Below, piece after piece: positions 1 through 8,181 of a stretch of DNA of 64,000 nucleotides. Position 1 is the first letter of the stretch; every line of letters begins with the position of its first letter. The DNA is taken from assembly GCF_003071065.1 (NCBI RefSeq), contig NZ_QCXX01000007.1:248669-312668 (forward strand). Direction: 5' to 3'. This DNA is from Sphingobacterium athyrii (GTDB lineage: Bacteria > Bacteroidota > Bacteroidia > Sphingobacteriales > Sphingobacteriaceae). A model generated the notes under the pieces. It worked only from the letters and a program-made list of their open reading frames with translations. It was not told the DNA's origin and ran no database searches. The position numbers and the translations under genes were made by a program.

Positions 1-886
1 TTAAAGCAAATTTAAACTGCTTAGATCCTGTATTGAAACTTGTGCGGACCAAAAAGAATAATACAATAACTAAAATCAAAGAACAATATGCCAACCATCG
101 ATGCACTTCAAATTGTTGGCCAATAGCTGTTATAAAATCGGCACGGGCAATGTTGGAACCAGTCAATAGATCAACTTCCTCCCGAACACCCGTTCCGACG
201 ATCACTTGCGTTAACATCAATAATATCGATGCCAATGCCAGAACTTTCAATACGCTTAAAGAACGATTAACCAATATGGTCTTATCACGTAAAGTAACTG
301 CTTTAAAGTAAGTGTATATACTAATACAAACAATTACAAGCGCCAAGAGCATATGTACAGTGATAATCCATGGCATCAAATTAGTCGATACGACGATCGA
401 ACCCAACCAAGCCTGAATAACCACAACAAAAAGATTAATCACTGACCAAACAACGATCGAACTTTTTGATTTTATATATGTGAAGGAATAAATGGCGGTA
501 AACAATAAACAAAATCCGGAAATAACACCTACCAAACGATTGATATACTCCGTCCAGGTCTTCGCAACATTAAATTCCTCATGCTGCAAAATACTTTTGT
601 CGGTACGAAGCTTGTAAGCCATTTCCTTATCACCAAAAAATTCTACAATCTTGGCGAAACGTTCATTCTTCTTTGCTCTTCCTTCAATATAATGTTGTTC
701 ATATCCTTGTGGTAATTGGGAAATATCTGTGGGTGGAATAATACGGTTAAAACATTTTGGCCAATCTGGACATCCCATGCCTGAACCTGTACTCCGTACA
801 ACACCCCCAGCAATAATGACCATGAATAATACGATAATCGTAATAAAATTGGTCTTTATAAATCGCTTTTCAGCAGCTGGAAACAT
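1..886 (-). CDS. ctaA: Heme A synthase (CtaA/COX15 family), cut by left edge
   Basis: Reading leftward from an ATG at 886 gives 295 uninterrupted codons to the window edge, so the C-terminus is missing; family members are usually about 300-350 residues. Near the N-terminus, after a first membrane helix, is VRSTGSGMGCPDWPKC, a typical CtaA/COX15 signature. Further hydrophobic segments follow, with histidines in ITVHMLLAL and EVHRWLAY that fit heme-binding positions. The family converts heme O to heme A for aa3-type oxidases in the cytoplasmic membrane, which fits the oxidase genes just upstream on the same strand. One oddity is EYINR at about residues 112-116, where many relatives carry a histidine just before the arginine. 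I cannot say whether this is normal for the phylum. Family assignment is firm. Confidence 0.9.
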   Translation of the reverse strand, partial: MFPAAEKRFIKTNFITIIVLFMVIIAGGVVRSTGSGMGCPDWPKCFNRIIPPTDISQLPQGYEQHYIEGRAKKNERFAKIVEFFGDKEMAYKLRTDKSILQHEEFNVAKTWTEYINRLVGVISGFCLLFTAIYSFTYIKSKSSIVVWSVINLFVVVIQAWLGSIVVSTNLMPWIITVHMLLALVIVCISIYTYFKAVTLRDKTILVNRSLSVLKVLALASILLMLTQVIVGTGVREEVDLLTGSNIARADFITAIGQQFEVHRWLAYCSLILVIVLFFLVRTSFNTGSKQFKFAL

Positions 887-923
887 AATACTACCCCTAC
901 CTCTTAAAATACAAACTTGTATA

Positions 924-954
924 AAATAGAGTAGGTACAAGCCCTACTCTATTT
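924..954 (-). terminator. Hairpin between ctaD and ctaA
   Basis: A perfect 12-bp inverted repeat (AAATAGAGTAGG and its complement) with a 7-base loop lies 12 bases past the ctaD stop. On the minus strand it is followed by a T-rich stretch, not a clean T-run. It probably ends or attenuates the act-cta transcript before ctaA. Confidence 0.6.
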
Positions 955-966
955 CATTAAATCTTA

Positions 967-2838
967 TTAGTCTTTTCTACCATTCTGCGCATTCCATTCT
1001 GCCTGGATACGCTCAGCTTCCTCGTCTCCTTCAAAATCATGAGGCAAATTCGAGCTCATTGTTTCAGAGAAAGGAACATCTTGAGGAATGAAATCCTCAC
1101 CATGACCTGGCTTACTGTAATCGTAAGGCCAACGGTGTACTGTTGGAATTTCTCCCGGCCAGTTACCGTGAATATGCTCTACCGGAGTAGTCCATTCCAA
1201 GGTGTTTGATTGCCAAGGATTTTGTGTGGCCTTCTTACCGAAGAAGATCGAGTAAAAGAAGTTCCATAAAAATGCAACTTGTCCCAAAGCAGCAATGATA
1301 GCCGCCCAAGTAACCAATTGATTCACAGATACCCATTTTGCCATGAAAGCAAACTCAGTAAATGCATAGTAACGACGTGGCACACCATCAATACCCATAA
1401 AGTGCATTGGGAAGAATACCAGGTAAGCACCGATGAAAGTCAACCAAAAGTGTAAATAACCCAATTTCGTATTCATCATACGACCAAACATTTTAGGGTA
1501 CCAGTGGTAGACCCCACAAAGCATACCGAAAATGGAAGCAGATCCCATTACCAAGTGGAAGTGGGCTACAACGAAATACGTATCGTGCAAGTTGATATCC
1601 AATGCTGCATTACCCAAAAACAATCCTGTCAAACCACCGGAGATAAAGAAAGATACCAAACCGATAGCAAACATCATTGCCGGCGTAAAGCGGATATTAC
1701 CTTTCCATAATGTTGCAAGGTAGTTGAATGCCTTAACAGCCGAAGGAACGGCAATAATCAACGTTGTGATCATAAATACACCACCTAAGAACGGATTCAT
1801 ACCTGTCACAAACATATGGTGACCCCATACGATAAATGACAACACGGTGATACCGATCAACGAGTAAACCATGGCGTGGTAACCGAAAATTGGTTTACGT
1901 GAGTTTGTAGCAATAACCTCAGAAGTCAAACCTAATGCAGGCATAACTACGATATATACCTCTGGGTGACCCAAGAACCAGAACAAGTGCTGGAACAAAA
2001 TTGGAGAACCACCTTCATTAGGTAAAATCTGTCCTTGTACAACCAGATCAGACAAATAGAATGACGTACCAGCGGCACGGTCAAAAATCAAAAGAACCAC
2101 TGCAGATACCAAGACTGGGAATGACAACATACCCACGATTGCAGTTAAGAAGAATGCCCAGATTGTCAAAGGCATTTTCCATAGATCCATACCTTTTGTA
2201 CGCATGTTCAAAATCGTACTTACGTAGTTGATACCACCGATCAACTGTGAAGCGACGAATAGAACCATACTCACCAACCATAAAGTCATACCAGTCGCAG
2301 ATCCAGCGATTGCTGTTGGTACAGCCGATAATGGTGGATAGATTGTCCAACCAGCAGAAGCAGGTCCGCTCTCTACAAAGAAAGAAGCGATCATGATTAC
2401 TGATGCAATGAAGAACAACCAGTAGGATAACATATTCATAAAAGGCGACGCCATATCGCGCGCACCGATTTGATATGGAATCAATAAGTTACTGAATGTA
2501 CCCGATAGACCCGCTGTCAACACGAAGAATACCATGACAGTACCGTGGATCGTCACCAAGGAAAGGAAAAACTCCGGCTTAATACGGCCACCCTCAGCCC
2601 ATTTGCCCAAGAATACTTCTAATATAGGGAATTCTTTATCCGGCCATGCTAACTGGATACGGAATAATACTGATAAAAGCATCGCAAAAACTGCCATGAT
2701 GATACCAGTGATCAAGAATTGCTTGGCAATCATCTTGTGGTCACCAGAAAAGATATACTTTCTGATGAATGATTCCTCGTGATGATGTCCGTGCGAATCG
2801 TGATGTTCAGCGCTATGCGATATTACTGTACTTGACAT
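967..2838 (-). CDS. ctaD: Cytochrome c oxidase subunit I
   Basis: This is the catalytic subunit of a heme-copper oxidase, reducing oxygen to water in the membrane. The protein is about 620 residues with roughly a dozen helices. Visible signatures are FLGHPEVYIVVMP (the CuB histidine and its cross-linked tyrosine), WGHHMFVTGM (two more CuB histidines) and HDTYFVVAHFHLVMG (heme ligands). The glutamate in HPEVY marks a family A-type proton channel. An in-frame TTG at 2856 would add six residues; I chose the ATG at 2838 because the family does not need the extension and neither site has a clear Shine-Dalgarno sequence. The N-terminus is histidine-rich (HSAEHHDSHGHHHEE). The gene is last in the act-cta operon, 28 bases after ctaC. 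Subunit III is not in the window. Confidence 0.96.
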   Translation of the reverse strand: MSSTVISHSAEHHDSHGHHHEESFIRKYIFSGDHKMIAKQFLITGIIMAVFAMLLSVLFRIQLAWPDKEFPILEVFLGKWAEGGRIKPEFFLSLVTIHGTVMVFFVLTAGLSGTFSNLLIPYQIGARDMASPFMNMLSYWLFFIASVIMIASFFVESGPASAGWTIYPPLSAVPTAIAGSATGMTLWLVSMVLFVASQLIGGINYVSTILNMRTKGMDLWKMPLTIWAFFLTAIVGMLSFPVLVSAVVLLIFDRAAGTSFYLSDLVVQGQILPNEGGSPILFQHLFWFLGHPEVYIVVMPALGLTSEVIATNSRKPIFGYHAMVYSLIGITVLSFIVWGHHMFVTGMNPFLGGVFMITTLIIAVPSAVKAFNYLATLWKGNIRFTPAMMFAIGLVSFFISGGLTGLFLGNAALDINLHDTYFVVAHFHLVMGSASIFGMLCGVYHWYPKMFGRMMNTKLGYLHFWLTFIGAYLVFFPMHFMGIDGVPRRYYAFTEFAFMAKWVSVNQLVTWAAIIAALGQVAFLWNFFYSIFFGKKATQNPWQSNTLEWTTPVEHIHGNWPGEIPTVHRWPYDYSKPGHGEDFIPQDVPFSETMSSNLPHDFEGDEEAERIQAEWNAQNGRKD

Positions 2839-2866
2839 ATTCGATTTTATATTCAAAAATTCTTAA

Positions 2867-4204
2867 TTAGTTCAAAGATGCTGTAACTTGTACGCTATCC
2901 TTTTTTACGTCAGCCGTTTTACCACTGAATTCCTTTTGTAGGTCTTCAGTAAAATATTTGTTTTGTTTAGCTAACCACTCTTTATATTGTGCCTCAGTTA
3001 CAACAACCACTTTCTTTTGCATGTTCCAGTGAGCAGATCCACAGATCTTGTTACATAACATCACAAAATCATAGTTGTAGTCTCCCAAACGATCACGCAT
3101 TTCTTCTGTTGTTACAGTAGGTGTGAATTGGAAGTAGTTGGTCATTCCGGGTACCGCATTGATTTGAACACGGAAATCTGGAATAAAGAAAGAGTGAATA
3201 ATATCTTTTGAAACGATATGGAAACGAACTGGTTTGTTTACAGGTAACCAAATCTCAGAACCTTGAATATCATCCCATGAATTTTTATCATTAAAATCGA
3301 TCCCGTAAGGATTTGTTGGTGTCGTCATTTTGTAATTACGTTTACCAATAACGCCATCTGTACCAGGGTAACGTACATTCCATTGGAACTGCTCACCCAA
3401 TACTTCAATTTGTAATGCAGATTTTTGAAGATCCTCTGGAACATTTGTAATCGATCTCCAAGTAAAGAAACCGAACAATACCAATACGGTCAAAACCACA
3501 GCCGGAACAATTGTCCAAAGCTTCTCAATTGCATTGTTATGCGGATAATAATAGGCTTGACGTTTTGCACGCATGCGGTACAAGAATGTAAAAGTCAACA
3601 ACAAAATATGTGTGATAACCAATACAAATGTTGTAATTGCCGTTGTGATGATAAACATGGTATCAATACGTTCACCATGTTCTGTCACCGCAGACCGCCA
3701 ATATGCGGCTCCCCAATGTACGTATGACCAGTAGACACCGTAAAGAAATACAACCAAGAAGACAAACAACAATGCCGATTGGAATGTGTTATTCGCAAAA
3801 GGATTGTATCTACCGTTCATTTTTCGTGTCAATTCGTAGATCGAAAGTACCTTGCCAATAACGGCAACGATTGTACAAATGACTAAGAACAATAACACAT
3901 AGTATGTGAAGTTTTTATAAACCTGAGGGTCTATTTGCTTCACTTCTTCAACAGCAGGAGCAGCTGCGCTAGCCTCTGTAGTAGAGCTAGCAGATGCAAC
4001 AGCAGCAGCACCTGCTGCCGCTGTTGTATCTTTTGCAACCGAATCCGTTGCTGCAGGGGCAGCTAACGCTGTAGTCGCCACTTTAGCAGAATCAGATGCT
4101 ACTGTATCTTGTTGACTTGCAAGAATAGGATTTGCAAAAAGCAGCCCTAGTGCAAGCACAAAACCCGAGATGGATTTGAATCTATTATTTAATTTAAAGC
4201 TCAT
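2867..4204 (-). CDS. ctaC: Cytochrome c oxidase subunit II with Ala-rich linker
   Basis: This subunit takes electrons from cytochrome c through the binuclear CuA centre. The CuA ligands are visible near the C-terminus as CNKICGSAHWNM together with the upstream histidine in DIIHSFF. The protein starts with a signal-like segment (to about residue 28), then about 60 residues of Ala/Ser/Thr/Val-rich low complexity, then four hydrophobic segments and the cupredoxin domain. Two helices are usual, so the first pair is additional. The longest frame starts at 4273 inside actF, but the ATG at 4204 is preceded by AAAAGAA and gives a clean signal peptide, leaving 43 bases after actF. No C-terminal heme c domain is seen, so this is an aa3-type and not a caa3-type subunit. 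Confidence 0.93.
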   Translation of the reverse strand: MSFKLNNRFKSISGFVLALGLLFANPILASQQDTVASDSAKVATTALAAPAATDSVAKDTTAAAGAAAVASASSTTEASAAAPAVEEVKQIDPQVYKNFTYYVLLFLVICTIVAVIGKVLSIYELTRKMNGRYNPFANNTFQSALLFVFLVVFLYGVYWSYVHWGAAYWRSAVTEHGERIDTMFIITTAITTFVLVITHILLLTFTFLYRMRAKRQAYYYPHNNAIEKLWTIVPAVVLTVLVLFGFFTWRSITNVPEDLQKSALQIEVLGEQFQWNVRYPGTDGVIGKRNYKMTTPTNPYGIDFNDKNSWDDIQGSEIWLPVNKPVRFHIVSKDIIHSFFIPDFRVQINAVPGMTNYFQFTPTVTTEEMRDRLGDYNYDFVMLCNKICGSAHWNMQKKVVVVTEAQYKEWLAKQNKYFTEDLQKEFSGKTADVKKDSVQVTASLN

Positions 4205-4247
4205 TTCTTTTATAACGTTTTTACGTAACCTTCCTTTAAAAGTGAAA

Positions 4248-5483
4248 CTATATCTGGTGATGTAAACTCTCATCCAAGAAAGGATGATTTTTAGGCACCA
4301 AGGCTTGTTTGCTTAATTTACTCATCACTAAAAAGATGAACAAACCTAAGAAACCAAGTGCAGTTCCGATTTCAATGATACCAAATCCTCTATGTTCAGC
4401 AACAGTACCGGGCATAACCATGATATAATAATCAAGCCAGTGACCTGCCAACAATAGGATCGCTACGAACAACATAACATTTTGTTTACGTTTAGCATCG
4501 CGATCTACCAATATAAGCAATGGAGACACAAAGTTAATGATAATACTCAACCAAAACCAAGGTTTGTATTCAGGTTCCCAACGTTTGTAGAAATAAACTG
4601 TTTCCTCAGGAATGTTCGAATACCAAATCAACATGAATTGTGCAAACCAAACATAAGTCCAGAAGATGGAGAAACCAAACATCAATTTACCCAAATCGTG
4701 TAAATGATTTTCGTTCACCCAGTTCATATAACCAGCTTTCTTCAATACAACAACGATAATCGTGATACATGAAATACCACTCACCCACATTGCTGCGAAG
4801 TTATACCATCCGAACATCGTAGAAAACCAGTGTGCCTCTAGGGACATGATCGTATCGAATGCCCAAATTGGTGTTGTAAATCCAAAGATAACCAAGAAGA
4901 TTGCCGACAATTTGAATGACTTTTTGTAAGATGTCAAACCGCCTTCTAAATCCTCTTTATAAGAAAGTTTCGCAAGGACAACGGCAAAAATACTATAGAT
5001 ACCCATGAATACAATTTGACGAGTCAAAAAGAAAGGTACATTTAAGTAAGCTGATTTTCCTTCGATAATAGGGTCATAATTTGCATGATTGGGGTCTAAA
5101 AGACCATCTGCATGCCAGTGATGATACAAGTTATGTGTAGTCAGACCTAAGCCCACTATAACTAGTAAGATCAAGGATGCAATTGGTAAAACACCTGCCA
5201 TAGCCTGAGGTATACGTACCAGACCTGCAGACCATGCAGACTGTGTTACATATTGCAAGGCAACGAAGAATGCTCCAGCTGCGCATACACATGTAAAGTA
5301 ATAACCCATCAATAACAAGTTGGCGTAAGTACGCTCTACAGTATGCGAATCGCCCGAAAGCAACCCGAAAGCTACAGCAGCTACGCCTAGTACAACAGCG
5401 ATAATACTGAACATTTTAGCTTTGCCAGCAAACTCGTATCGCTCGTTGAAATTATAATCGTGATGATGACTGTGAGTTCCCAT
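4248..5483 (-). CDS. actF: Alternative complex III subunit ActF (NrfD-like membrane subunit)
   Basis: A 411-residue polytopic membrane protein with about ten hydrophobic segments and a short His-rich N-terminus (MGTHSHHHDYNF). Its place between ActE and cytochrome oxidase subunit II is that of ActF in Bacteroidota act operons. ActF is a paralogue of ActC and belongs to the NrfD/PsrC-related quinone-interacting proteins; together they form the membrane core of the quinol:cytochrome c oxidoreductase. The call rests on operon position and topology more than on a single motif. It starts 19 bases after actE. Confidence 0.88.
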   Translation of the reverse strand: MGTHSHHHDYNFNERYEFAGKAKMFSIIAVVLGVAAVAFGLLSGDSHTVERTYANLLLMGYYFTCVCAAGAFFVALQYVTQSAWSAGLVRIPQAMAGVLPIASLILLVIVGLGLTTHNLYHHWHADGLLDPNHANYDPIIEGKSAYLNVPFFLTRQIVFMGIYSIFAVVLAKLSYKEDLEGGLTSYKKSFKLSAIFLVIFGFTTPIWAFDTIMSLEAHWFSTMFGWYNFAAMWVSGISCITIIVVVLKKAGYMNWVNENHLHDLGKLMFGFSIFWTYVWFAQFMLIWYSNIPEETVYFYKRWEPEYKPWFWLSIIINFVSPLLILVDRDAKRKQNVMLFVAILLLAGHWLDYYIMVMPGTVAEHRGFGIIEIGTALGFLGLFIFLVMSKLSKQALVPKNHPFLDESLHHQI

Positions 5484-5502
5484 TTATATATCTGATGTTA
5501 GA

Positions 5503-6132
5503 TTATTTCTTTTGTAATTCGTGAACATACATAACAACTTTCCATCTCTCTTCTGGAGACAATTGCGATGCATGCGATCCCATGGAGTTGTGTCCGTAAT
5601 AAATCGTATGGTAGATTTTACCATCTGTCAAGTCAGCCATCAAACCACCTCTCGAAGAGTTTGCCGCATCCGTTCTATGATAAGACGGTGGCGGCGGAAA
5701 GTTCTCTAATTGACGGGTACCTCTAGAATCAGTTACACTACGATCTTTCGTCAGCGGTCCGTCACCTTTACCTTCCGGTCCGTGACATACCGAACAGTAC
5801 GTGGTGAACAATGCCTTTCCTTTTTCAAGGTTTTCTGCATTGACAACCAAAGGATTTTTAACTTCCCGTCCCGCACGTTCGTACTCCTCTAATGTATTGG
5901 CATACTCGAAACGAGTGAATCCAACTGGATCGGTACCCTTTGGCGGAGTTTGCGCTGTTTTTCCATCAGCAAAATTCGCGTTGGGTTGATCCGGATTGAA
6001 CGCAAGCGGATCGTACATGTTACGGGAAAATTCCAAACCTGTACTACGAGTTGTTTTATCACCACAAGAAGAAACAAGTGCTGTTAATGCTACAGCTGCG
6101 CATACAGTTCCAAGTAAATTCTTCTTATTCAT
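5503..6132 (-). CDS. actE: Alternative complex III subunit ActE (monoheme cytochrome c lipoprotein)
   Basis: The protein of about 209 residues begins with a lipoprotein signal ending in LVSSCG, so it is probably anchored in the membrane facing the periplasm. It has one heme c site, CSVCH, followed by GPEGKGDGP, and a distal methionine candidate in GHNSMGSHA. It is the small monoheme cytochrome of ACIII. The longest frame begins at 6174, but the ATG at 6132 places the signal peptide correctly; with it the gene overlaps the end of actD by 8 bases, which suggests translational coupling. Confidence 0.9.
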   Translation of the reverse strand: MNKKNLLGTVCAAVALTALVSSCGDKTTRSTGLEFSRNMYDPLAFNPDQPNANFADGKTAQTPPKGTDPVGFTRFEYANTLEEYERAGREVKNPLVVNAENLEKGKALFTTYCSVCHGPEGKGDGPLTKDRSVTDSRGTRQLENFPPPPSYHRTDAANSSRGGLMADLTDGKIYHTIYYGHNSMGSHASQLSPEERWKVVMYVHELQKK

Positions 6133-6661
6133 AGCTAACATATTTTCTATCATTGTACTTAACTTCAACAGCACCCGCTTCTTTCAATAAACTATCGATC
6201 AAAGCGTGGTCTGCATTTTCTTTGGCATCTACTGCAAGGATGAAACGGTCATCTGTCGCTCTTAGGTCCATCACGCGAGGTGTACGTCCCGGGAACAAGT
6301 GGTTACGGAAGAAAAATGTAGCAACCATACCCAAAGCACACAATAAGATGGTAACCTCAAATGTTACAGGAACAAAGTTTGGCATTGCAAAAGATGGTTT
6401 ACCACCAATATTCATTGGCCAATCGTATACCATGGTATAATACAATAAACTAAAACCTAATGTCGTTCCCAATGCTCCAAAGCAAAATGCTGCGATAGGC
6501 AAGCGAGAAGGTTTCACACCTAACTTCGCTTCGATACCGTGGATAGGCATCGGAGTAAAGCAGTCATAAATACTTATATTGTTTGCTTGCAACTTGTCGA
6601 TCCCATGCATCATGTCATCCGGATCCGCAAAACTACCTAATATATATTTTGTATTGCTCAT
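6125..6661 (-). CDS. actD: Alternative complex III subunit ActD (DUF3341)
   Basis: A 178-residue protein with two central hydrophobic segments (around residues 55-80 and 95-115) and a start resembling DUF3341 proteins (MSNTKYILGSFADPDDMMHG). ActD is a small membrane subunit without a cofactor that packs against the membrane core of ACIII. It lies 6 bases after actC and overlaps actE, so it is translated as part of the same operon. Confidence 0.9.
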   Translation of the reverse strand: MSNTKYILGSFADPDDMMHGIDKLQANNISIYDCFTPMPIHGIEAKLGVKPSRLPIAAFCFGALGTTLGFSLLYYTMVYDWPMNIGGKPSFAMPNFVPVTFEVTILLCALGMVATFFFRNHLFPGRTPRVMDLRATDDRFILAVDAKENADHALIDSLLKEAGAVEVKYNDRKYVSYE

Positions 6662-6667
6662 TGCTGA

Positions 6668-8152
6668 TTATTTTCTAACTGATAATTCTTTAATCTCTTC
6701 TTCTGTCACTGAATCATATTTCTCCAATGATTCCTGGAAGTACTCCACTTGCTCTGCAGGGAATGCACCTTCCTGAGCCAATTTCGTTTTGTGTTGTAAT
6801 GATGATGATTTCAACAACAACTTAACTTCGGCAATTGCTATACCCGGTAAGAAACGTAAGAACAACAAGAATAACGTAAAGAATAATCCAATTGAACCTA
6901 CAAAGATACCTACGTCTGTCCAAGTTGGGTAGAACATTGCCCAAGATGAAGGCAAGTAATCACGGTGCAATGAAGTCACGATAATTACGAAACGCTCAAA
7001 CCACATACCGATATTTACCACGATAGATAAGATCCATGAGATCGGAATACTTGTACGGATTTTTTTGAACCAGAATAACTGTGGAGAAATTACGTTACAA
7101 GTCATCATCGACCAGTATGCCCATGCGTATGGACCCAACATACGGTTCTCGAACGCATACATTTCGTATTCTGAACGAGAGTACATCGCGATAAACAACT
7201 CTGTTAAGTAAGCCACACCTACGATAGAACCAGTCGTCATGATGATGATATTCATCGACTCAATGTGGAACATCGTGATGTAGTTTTCAAAGTTCATTAC
7301 TTTACGTAAGATCAACAATAAAGTCTGTACCATCGCAAAACCCGAGAAGATCGCACCTGCCACGAAATATGGCGGGAAGATCGTCGTATGCCATCCAGGG
7401 ATAACCGAAGTTGCAAAGTCCATGGATACGATGGTGTGTACAGAAAGTACCAGTGGTGTTGAAATACCTGCCAAGATCAATGACACGATTTCAAAACGTT
7501 GCCAAGTCTTCACAGAACCATTCCAACCGAATGATAATACAGAATAAATCTTTTGTTTTAATCCAGTAGCACGGTCACGGATAGTCGCGATATCTGGCAA
7601 CAAACCACAGTACCAAAATACCAAGGATACGGTGAAGTATGTTGAGATCGCAAACGCATCCCATACCAATGGAGAGTTGAAGTTTACCCAAAGCGATCCA
7701 AACTGATTTGGAAGTGGGAAAATCCAATAAGCCAACCAAGGACGACCCATGTGAGCGACAACGTAGGTAGCCGCACAGATTACCGCAAAGATCGTCATCG
7801 CCTCTGCGGAACGGTTGATTGAGTTACGCCAGTTCTGACGGAAAATTAATAATACAGCTGAAATCAACGTACCAGCGTGACCGATACCAACCCACCATAC
7901 GAAGTCGGTGATATCCCAGGCCCAGCCTACAGTTTTATTCAGACCCCAAGCGCCGATACCTGTCCAAAAGGTATAACTAACGCTAACTACCCATAATAAA
8001 GCTCCTAATACAGCAACGGTAAAACCAATCCACCATGCTTTATTTGGTTTATTTTCAACCGGTAGTAAGATATCATCCGTAATTTTTGCATACGTGATGT
8101 CTTTACCGGTCATTAATGGTTCTCTTAATATTGATTCGTTATGCGATGACAT
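6668..8152 (-). CDS. actC: Alternative complex III subunit ActC (NrfD/PsrC family)
   Basis: A 494-residue membrane protein with about ten hydrophobic segments and NrfD-family features such as WWVGIGHAGTLISAVLLIF, which in relatives lines the quinol site. ActC is thought to oxidise menaquinol or ubiquinol and pass electrons to the iron-sulfur subunit ActB, which is encoded just upstream. It starts 29 bases after actB. Confidence 0.93.
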   Translation of the reverse strand: MSSHNESILREPLMTGKDITYAKITDDILLPVENKPNKAWWIGFTVAVLGALLWVVSVSYTFWTGIGAWGLNKTVGWAWDITDFVWWVGIGHAGTLISAVLLIFRQNWRNSINRSAEAMTIFAVICAATYVVAHMGRPWLAYWIFPLPNQFGSLWVNFNSPLVWDAFAISTYFTVSLVFWYCGLLPDIATIRDRATGLKQKIYSVLSFGWNGSVKTWQRFEIVSLILAGISTPLVLSVHTIVSMDFATSVIPGWHTTIFPPYFVAGAIFSGFAMVQTLLLILRKVMNFENYITMFHIESMNIIIMTTGSIVGVAYLTELFIAMYSRSEYEMYAFENRMLGPYAWAYWSMMTCNVISPQLFWFKKIRTSIPISWILSIVVNIGMWFERFVIIVTSLHRDYLPSSWAMFYPTWTDVGIFVGSIGLFFTLFLLFLRFLPGIAIAEVKLLLKSSSLQHKTKLAQEGAFPAEQVEYFQESLEKYDSVTEEEIKELSVRK

Positions 8153-8181
8153 AGTAATTTTATTTCAAATATTGTACAAGA

